Part shown: positions 6,307-9,593 of the stretch, piece after piece
Layout: the number at the start of each line of letters is the position of its first letter
Numbering within the stretch: the stretch's first letter is position 1
Origin: Vicinamibacteria bacterium
Lineage (GTDB): Bacteria; Acidobacteriota; Vicinamibacteria; Vicinamibacterales; 2-12-FULL-66-21
Direction of reading: 5' to 3'
Assembly (NCBI GenBank): GCA_025937075.1
Contig: JAICSD010000144.1
Span: 1 to 9,593 of the forward strand
DNA length: 9,593 nucleotides
The notes under the pieces: generated by a model
The model's database searches: none
What the model was told of the DNA's origin: nothing
The model's input: the letters and a program-made list of their open reading frames with translations, nothing else
Program-made: the position numbers and the translations under genes

Positions 6307-8274
6307 CTAGCGCGCATTCGCGACGTGTCTCTGATCTGCCGCGACATCGGCGGCTGCTGCCGCCGGCCGTCCGAGATGGAACGGTACGCTCGTGACCACA
6401 ACGTTCGGCTTGAAGAGGAGCGCGCCCTTGATGAGCAGCGCGTGCTGGTTGTGGAGCAGATGCTGCCACAGGCGGCTGGGAACGAACTCCGGGAGGATCA
6501 CCGTGACGTAGCCGTTCGGGTCCTGGTGCTGCACGCCCTCGATGTACTCGAGCAGCGGCTCCATCAGCGAACGGTACGGCGACTCGAGCACGACGAGCTG
6601 AACGCCTTGTCCCCATTCTGGCCACTGGGCGCGAATCGCGCCAGTACCCGCTCCGTCGATTTCCACGTACACGGCGCGCACGTCGTTCGACAGCGTGCGC
6701 GCGTATCGAAGCGCTTTGACGACGGCGCGCTGAATCCCGCCGATCGGCACGAGCACGACGTGGCGGCCCTGCGGCTCCGGGATCCAGCCTCGCAGCGTCA
6801 GCTCGGACGCCACGCGGTCGTAGTGGCGGCGCGTGATCTCGAAGATCCCGACGAGCACGGGAATCATGAGCATGATGATCCACGCACCTTCCGCCGCCTT
6901 CGTCGTTGCGACGATCAGCAGTACGGTACCGGTCACGATCGCGCCGAAGCCGCTGATCGCAGCGCTCGCCTTCCATCCGCGGCCGGGGTTCGCAGCAGGT
7001 GTCCCTGAAAGGGCCGCCCCACGATCCTCACGCAGGGCGGTCCTTTCAGGGCCGCCCATCCTCTTCCAATGCACGACCATGCCCGCCTGCGACAACGTGA
7101 ACGAGACGAAGACCCCGATCATGTAGAGCGGAATCAGCGCGTGCGTATCGCCGCCAAACGCGATCAACAGCACGGACGCGAGCACGCTCAGAATCAGAAT
7201 ACCGTTCGAGAACGCCAGGCGGTCTCCTTGGTTCATGAACTGACGCGGAAGAAACCTGTCGCGCGCCAGGATGGATGCGAGCCGCGGAAAGTCCGCGTAG
7301 GCGGTGTTCGCCGCCAGGACCAGGATCGCCATCGTTGCCGCCTGCACGACGTAGTACAGCCAGCCGCGCCCACCGAAGGTCGTGCGCGCAATCTGCGAGA
7401 TGACCGTCTCGGCATCGTTCGGTACGATCCCGTACGCGTGGGCGAGCAGGGTGATGCCCAGGAACATCGAGATCGCGAGCACGGCCATCGCGACGAGCGT
7501 CTGCGCAGCGTTCCTGCTCTCGGGCCGGCGGAACGCCGGCACGCCGTTGGACACCGCTTCGACGCCCGTGAGCGCGGTGCACCCGTTGGAAAACGCGGTG
7601 AGCAGGACGAACAGCGGAAGCGCGGCCGTTCCAGCGGGGAGTTGATGCTCGGCGACGGTGACCGGCTGCATCGTTCCCGTGACGTAGCGCCAGCTGCCAA
7701 TCGCGATCATCGTCAGCATGCTCGCGATGAAGAAATAGGTCGGTCCCGCAAAGAGGCGGCCCGACTCACGGATGCCGCGCAGGTTCCCCGTCATCAGGAT
7801 CGCCACGAACATCAGGCACAGCACCACCGGGTCGAGATGCCGGTGCGGGAACGCGGATGTGATGGCGGCAACGCCGGCAGCGATGCTGACCGACACCGTC
7901 AGGACGTAGTCAATCAGGAGCGACGAGGCGGCAATCAGCGACGGCAGGCGTCCAAGATTCTCCTTCGCGACGATATACGCGCCGCCACCTCCCGGATAGG
8001 CATGGATCGTCTGGCGGTACGAAAAGACGACGATCGCGAAGATCGTGGCGATCAGCACGCCAATCGGCGTCACCAGCGTGAGCGCCGCGGTGCCGCCGAC
8101 CATGAGCACGCGCAGGATCTCTTCGGTGGCGTAGGCGACCGACGACAACGCGTCCGACGAGAGGACGGCGAGGCCGGTCACACGCGAGAAGCGTTCGTGA
8201 TGCGCGAGATGAGAGGGAATGGGCGCGCCGACGACCAGGCGCTTGACCTGCCCCAGAAACGATTCTTCGGACAC
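6307..8274 (-). CDS. kimA: KimA-like potassium/proton symporter (APC superfamily, formerly YdaO)
   Basis: Encodes 655 residues from GTG at 8274-8272; a TTG four codons upstream (8286) is less likely because GGAGGA at 8284-8279 then sits 4 bases before the GTG as its ribosome binding site. The protein follows Bacillus subtilis KimA along its length: SSDALSSVAYATEEI (39-53), YPGGGGAYIVAKENLG (93-108), LLIDYVLTVSVSIAAG (119-134), ALTGVEAVSN (234-243), LARDRFLPR, FSNGI and LIPLYMIGVF. Residues lining the K+ path of B. subtilis KimA, as I recall them, are all kept: D41, Y48, D122, Y123, T126, S130, T236, E239 and Y384. About 12 membrane helices precede a cytosolic UspA-like C-terminal domain (about 504-636). 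Predicted role: proton-coupled K+ uptake. The oddity is about 23 extra residues (407-432) in a cytosolic loop, coded by a palindromic element. Other APC substrates cannot be excluded. Confidence 0.85.
   Translation of the reverse strand: MSEESFLGQVKRLVVGAPIPSHLAHHERFSRVTGLAVLSSDALSSVAYATEEILRVLMVGGTAALTLVTPIGVLIATIFAIVVFSYRQTIHAYPGGGGAYIVAKENLGRLPSLIAASSLLIDYVLTVSVSIAAGVAAITSAFPHRHLDPVVLCLMFVAILMTGNLRGIRESGRLFAGPTYFFIASMLTMIAIGSWRYVTGTMQPVTVAEHQLPAGTAALPLFVLLTAFSNGCTALTGVEAVSNGVPAFRRPESRNAAQTLVAMAVLAISMFLGITLLAHAYGIVPNDAETVISQIARTTFGGRGWLYYVVQAATMAILVLAANTAYADFPRLASILARDRFLPRQFMNQGDRLAFSNGILILSVLASVLLIAFGGDTHALIPLYMIGVFVSFTLSQAGMVVHWKRMGGPERTALREDRGAALSGTPAANPGRGWKASAAISGFGAIVTGTVLLIVATTKAAEGAWIIMLMIPVLVGIFEITRRHYDRVASELTLRGWIPEPQGRHVVLVPIGGIQRAVVKALRYARTLSNDVRAVYVEIDGAGTGAIRAQWPEWGQGVQLVVLESPYRSLMEPLLEYIEGVQHQDPNGYVTVILPEFVPSRLWQHLLHNQHALLIKGALLFKPNVVVTSVPFHLGRPAAAAADVAADQRHVANAR
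7003..7051. repeat. Palindromic element embedded in the kimA-like coding sequence
   Basis: Positions 7003-7019 and 7035-7051 are a 17-base inverted repeat with one mismatch (16/17) and a 15-base loop; AGGGCCGCCC then recurs directly at 7049-7058. It lies exactly where the protein has about 23 more residues than B. subtilis KimA, between membrane segments near the middle-right of the transporter, and it keeps the frame. This looks like a palindromic repeat inserted in a tolerant loop. Confidence 0.65.
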
Positions 8275-8326
8275 GGACTCCTCCAATCGCCGACGGGGTT
8301 AGCTGTCGGGCTCGAGGTTGGAGTCC
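8275..8326 (-). promoter_or_regulatory. Possible mRNA leader hairpin masking the kimA ribosome binding site
   Basis: Read on the minus strand, CTCCAA (8323-8318) can pair with TTGGAG (8286-8281), and inside it CCGAC (8309-8305) pairs with GTCGG (8294-8290) around a 10-base loop. An outer GGA (8326-8324) can also pair with TCC (8277-8275) across a 3-base bulge. The right arm contains the ribosome binding site, so the fold would block initiation. Whether it is regulatory or just part of the neighbouring repeat is unknown; it does not look like the large ydaO (c-di-AMP) riboswitch. Confidence 0.4.
8279..8284 (-). promoter_or_regulatory. Ribosome binding site deciding the kimA-like start
   Basis: On the minus strand GGAGGA (8284-8279) stands 4 bases before GTG 8274. 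It overlaps the alternative TTG codon at 8286-8284, which therefore has no comparable site of its own upstream. This favours the GTG start. Confidence 0.6.
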
Positions 8327-8330
8327 TCTA

Positions 8331-8374
8331 CCGTCCGCCTTCGCCCGGCTGAATGCCGGGCTACGGCGAGACGG
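8331..8374. repeat. Imperfect palindrome, REP-like
   Basis: The outer arms CCGTC-CGCC and GGCG-A-GACGG enclose a perfect core, GCCCGGC (8343-8349) and GCCGGGC (8355-8361), with loop TGAAT. It lies in the gene-free stretch between the DGPF gene and the kimA-like gene (8275-8458), followed by a further GC-rich segment (8377-8400) with a short CCC/GGG dyad. The appearance is that of a dispersed intergenic repeat of about 100 bases. Confidence 0.6.
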
Positions 8375-8401
8375 ATTCGCCCCAAAAGTGGGTCCCCCGC
8401 A

Positions 8402-8445
8402 CCGCTTCTAGGCGAAGCGGATTTGGCGCTTGTCTATTATGCGCC
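8402..8445 (-). terminator. Two small hairpins after the DGPF gene
   Basis: On the minus strand, 13 bases after the DGPF stop, GGCGC (8445-8441) pairs with GCGCC (8429-8425) over an 11-base AT-rich loop. Next, CCGCTT (8420-8415) pairs with AAGCGG (8407-8402) over 7 bases. No T-run follows, so factor-independent termination is uncertain, but they could mark the 3' end of the DGPF transcript. Confidence 0.3.
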
Positions 8446-8458
8446 GATCACGACAACG

Positions 8459-8881
8459 CTAGCTCTGCTGCTGCTCGATCCGGGCGCGCAGCCGCTCTTC
8501 CTGCGCGCGCAAGTCCGGCGTCAGTTCCTTGCCGAAATCCTCCGCCTCGAAGATCGGCCTGATCTCGATTTCGGTCCCGCCGTCGAACGGCGCCTTCTTC
8601 AACCACTCGACCGCGTCGTCCATCGACTTCACCTTCCAGATCCAGAAGCCGGCCACGAGCTCCTTCGTTTCTGCGAACGGTCCGTCGATGACCGTGCGCT
8701 GCGATCCCGAGAAGCGCACGCGCTTGCCCTTTGACGTCGGGTGCAGCCCCTCCCCCGCCTGCATCACGCCGGCATTCACGAGCTGCTCGTTGTACTTGCC
8801 CATGTCGCGCAGCATCTGTTCGCTCGGCATCTGTCCAGCTTCTGATTCCTTGTTCGCCTTCACCAGCACGATCACTCGCAT
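8459..8881 (-). CDS. YCII-related (DGPF) domain protein
   Basis: Encodes 140 residues from the ATG at 8881-8879, with AAGGAG (8893-8888) 6 bases upstream. The family signature DGPFAETKELVAGFWI is at residues 66-81, preceded by MRVIVLVKAN (strand 1) and a helix (20-37) and followed by a second helix-strand unit (SMDDAVEWLKKAP, TEIEIRPIFE). This is the small ferredoxin-like YCII/DGPF fold. The last 20 residues (DLRAQEERLRARIEQQQS) are a charged, coiled-coil-like extension. DGPF proteins are typically encoded next to ECF42-type sigma factors and are their targets; their biochemical activity is not established. No sigma factor gene accompanies it on either side within the window. A dyad fitting an ECF42 promoter lies just upstream. 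The short gene and its own leader suggest a monocistronic unit. Confidence 0.88.
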   Translation of the reverse strand: MRVIVLVKANKESEAGQMPSEQMLRDMGKYNEQLVNAGVMQAGEGLHPTSKGKRVRFSGSQRTVIDGPFAETKELVAGFWIWKVKSMDDAVEWLKKAPFDGGTEIEIRPIFEAEDFGKELTPDLRAQEERLRARIEQQQS

Positions 8882-8908
8882 TGGACGCTCCTTTCAGGTT
8901 CATCTCCT

Positions 8909-8936
8909 TGTCGAACCAGCGCTCTGGAGTTCGACA
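8909..8936 (-). promoter_or_regulatory. Perfect 8+8 dyad; candidate ECF42-type promoter of the DGPF gene
   Basis: TGTCGAAC at 8909-8916 and GTTCGACA at 8929-8936 are exact inverted copies 12 bases apart. Read on the minus strand this gives TGTCGA (8936-8931), 17 bases, then CGAC (8913-8910). ECF42 promoters, as I recall, carry TGTCGA at -35 and CGA/TC at -10. Transcription would start near 8903, 22 bases before the ATG and just ahead of the ribosome binding site. Because the dyad is symmetric it could equally be a repressor operator. Confidence 0.5.
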
Positions 8937-9083
8937 TCGCCTGAATTCCGGCACGACACTCACCTTACGACGTCCGAAAACGTCTGCCGCCGCTCGTAAT
9001 TGGGCCGATCGACAGAACTGCAAAATATGGCGGGATCTGCGCTGATGAGCACGGCGGACGGTTTGCGAGTGCGCGCGGCGCAC

Positions 9084-9090
9084 AAGGAGG
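9084..9090 (+). promoter_or_regulatory. Strong ribosome binding site of the edge lipoprotein gene
   Basis: AAGGAGG at 9084-9090, 8 bases before ATG 9099, is a near-complete match to the 16S anti-Shine-Dalgarno. It fixes the start of a gene that is cut by the window end. Confidence 0.6.
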
Positions 9091-9098
9091 TGCACCTT

Positions 9099-9593
9099 AT
9101 GATGCTACGCAGCCTGCCTGTTGGTGTTGCCGTGGGAGCCGCGCTCGCCTTCGCCGTGGCGTGCGGGCACGATCCGGCGGAACGAGCTCCGCTCAGCCCC
9201 TCTGAGGTTTCGGCTGGAGCCGACGCGAGTCAATCCATTCAGGGTCGTCAGGACGTCCGCGTCACGATGATGGACGCGTGCGAACCGGACACGTTCAACG
9301 CCGCAGCAGGGCCAGGGACCTGTGTGCGCTCGGGGGGCGTGACGTTCGACGAGTTCATTTCGCAGCTCACGAAGCACGGTTCGATCGGCGCCTGGCATTT
9401 CTCGCCGCCGACGGCAAACGTCCGCGTCGGCCAGAGCTTCATGGCGACGAACAATGGCGGTGAAGTGCACACGTTCACCGAGGTGCAGGAATTCGGCGGA
9501 GGGATTCTGCCGCCCCTGAACCAGCTCGCAGGTGTGCCGATTGAGGCGCCAGAGTGTGCCGCACTCGAGCCCGACGACTTCGTCCGGCCCGGC
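9099..9593 (+). CDS. Cupredoxin-like lipoprotein, N-terminal part (partial)
   Basis: The reading frame is open from ATG 9099 to the window end (165 residues visible), with an excellent ribosome binding site at 9084-9090; ATG 9102 is an equivalent second codon. Residues 1-22 form a lipoprotein signal with a lipobox-like AVAC, C22 being the lipidated cysteine. After a low-complexity linker (about 23-50) comes a beta-rich part with paired cysteines C61 and C75 (ACEPDTFNAAAGPGTC), then SIGAWHFSPPTANVRVGQSF (95-114) and NNGGEVHTFTEV (118-129), FGGG and another cysteine, C153. The WHFSP...V..G..F...N.GGE.HTF pattern is that of a plastocyanin-like fold; H124 sits where the first copper ligand is expected, but the Cys/His/Met loop would lie beyond the window, so metal binding is unproven. 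It is probably anchored in a membrane facing the periplasm. It is divergent from the DGPF gene. Confidence 0.7.
   Translation, partial: MMLRSLPVGVAVGAALAFAVACGHDPAERAPLSPSEVSAGADASQSIQGRQDVRVTMMDACEPDTFNAAAGPGTCVRSGGVTFDEFISQLTKHGSIGAWHFSPPTANVRVGQSFMATNNGGEVHTFTEVQEFGGGILPPLNQLAGVPIEAPECAALEPDDFVRPG

Noticed and set aside
6256..8352. Plus-strand frames antisense to the kimA-like gene
   Set aside because: They are rich in Arg/His/Asp with no domain, as expected from the antisense of a membrane protein gene.
8275..8458. ydaO-type c-di-AMP riboswitch upstream of the kimA-like gene
   Set aside because: The known riboswitch is large with conserved motifs that I cannot find; the space is filled by REP-like palindromes.
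8889..8898. TCCTTTCAGG shared with the palindrome in the permease gene (7041-7050)
   Set aside because: Only ten bases are shared and one copy is simply the DGPF ribosome binding site region; probably coincidence.
8969..8984. Short dyad GACGT-N6-ACGTC between the divergent genes
   Set aside because: Five-base arms are too short to separate from chance in GC-rich DNA.
9000..9028. Sigma-70 promoter TTGGGC-N17-AAATAT for the lipoprotein gene
   Set aside because: The -10 matches the consensus in only three positions, so it is not reported as a feature.
8448..9095. Long minus-strand frame covering the DGPF gene and its upstream region
   Set aside because: Arg/Ala/Gly-rich composition typical of an out-of-frame shadow in GC-rich DNA; the DGPF gene in the other frame is clearly the real one.

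Overview
The window is GC-rich DNA from what looks like an acidobacterium, possibly of the Vicinamibacteria type. This is inferred from the gene mix: a CnaB/YfbK-type VWA protein, a small secreted protein of a kind common in Acidobacteriota, an ECF-linked DGPF protein, a KimA-like permease and abundant palindromic repeats. No rRNA or universal marker is present, so the placement is tentative. No tRNA, CRISPR array or insertion sequence was seen.

Left part, plus strand (1-3755): the C-terminal membrane end of a probable glycosyltransferase overlaps by 4 bases a 601-residue TPR plus outer-membrane beta-barrel protein (YaiO/PgaA/BcsC-like architecture). An NDP-sugar epimerase/dehydratase of the extended SDR family and a small DUF192 protein follow. 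The first three genes read as part of a polysaccharide synthesis and export locus. A long, nearly perfect palindrome (REP-like) starts 3 bases after the DUF192 gene.

Middle (3891-6215): a secreted CnaB + VWA (YfbK-type) protein, with a possible ECF-type promoter in front, converges with 6 bases to spare on a small minus-strand secreted protein of unknown function.

Right part (6307-9593): two minus-strand genes encode a KimA-type potassium/proton symporter and a YCII/DGPF-domain protein. The kimA-like gene starts at a GTG behind a strong ribosome binding site that can fold into a hairpin, and it carries a palindromic element inside a cytoplasmic loop. A repeat-rich, gene-free stretch of about 170 bases separates the two. 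The DGPF gene is preceded by a perfect 8+8 dyad that also fits the ECF42-type promoter pattern. A divergent plus-strand gene at the edge encodes a cupredoxin-like lipoprotein and is cut by the window end.

The most unusual features are three palindromic repeat-like elements, one of them embedded in frame in the permease gene, the ECF42-like promoter/dyad on the DGPF gene, and the possible RNA hairpin over the kimA ribosome binding site. No wholly new multi-gene system is evident.
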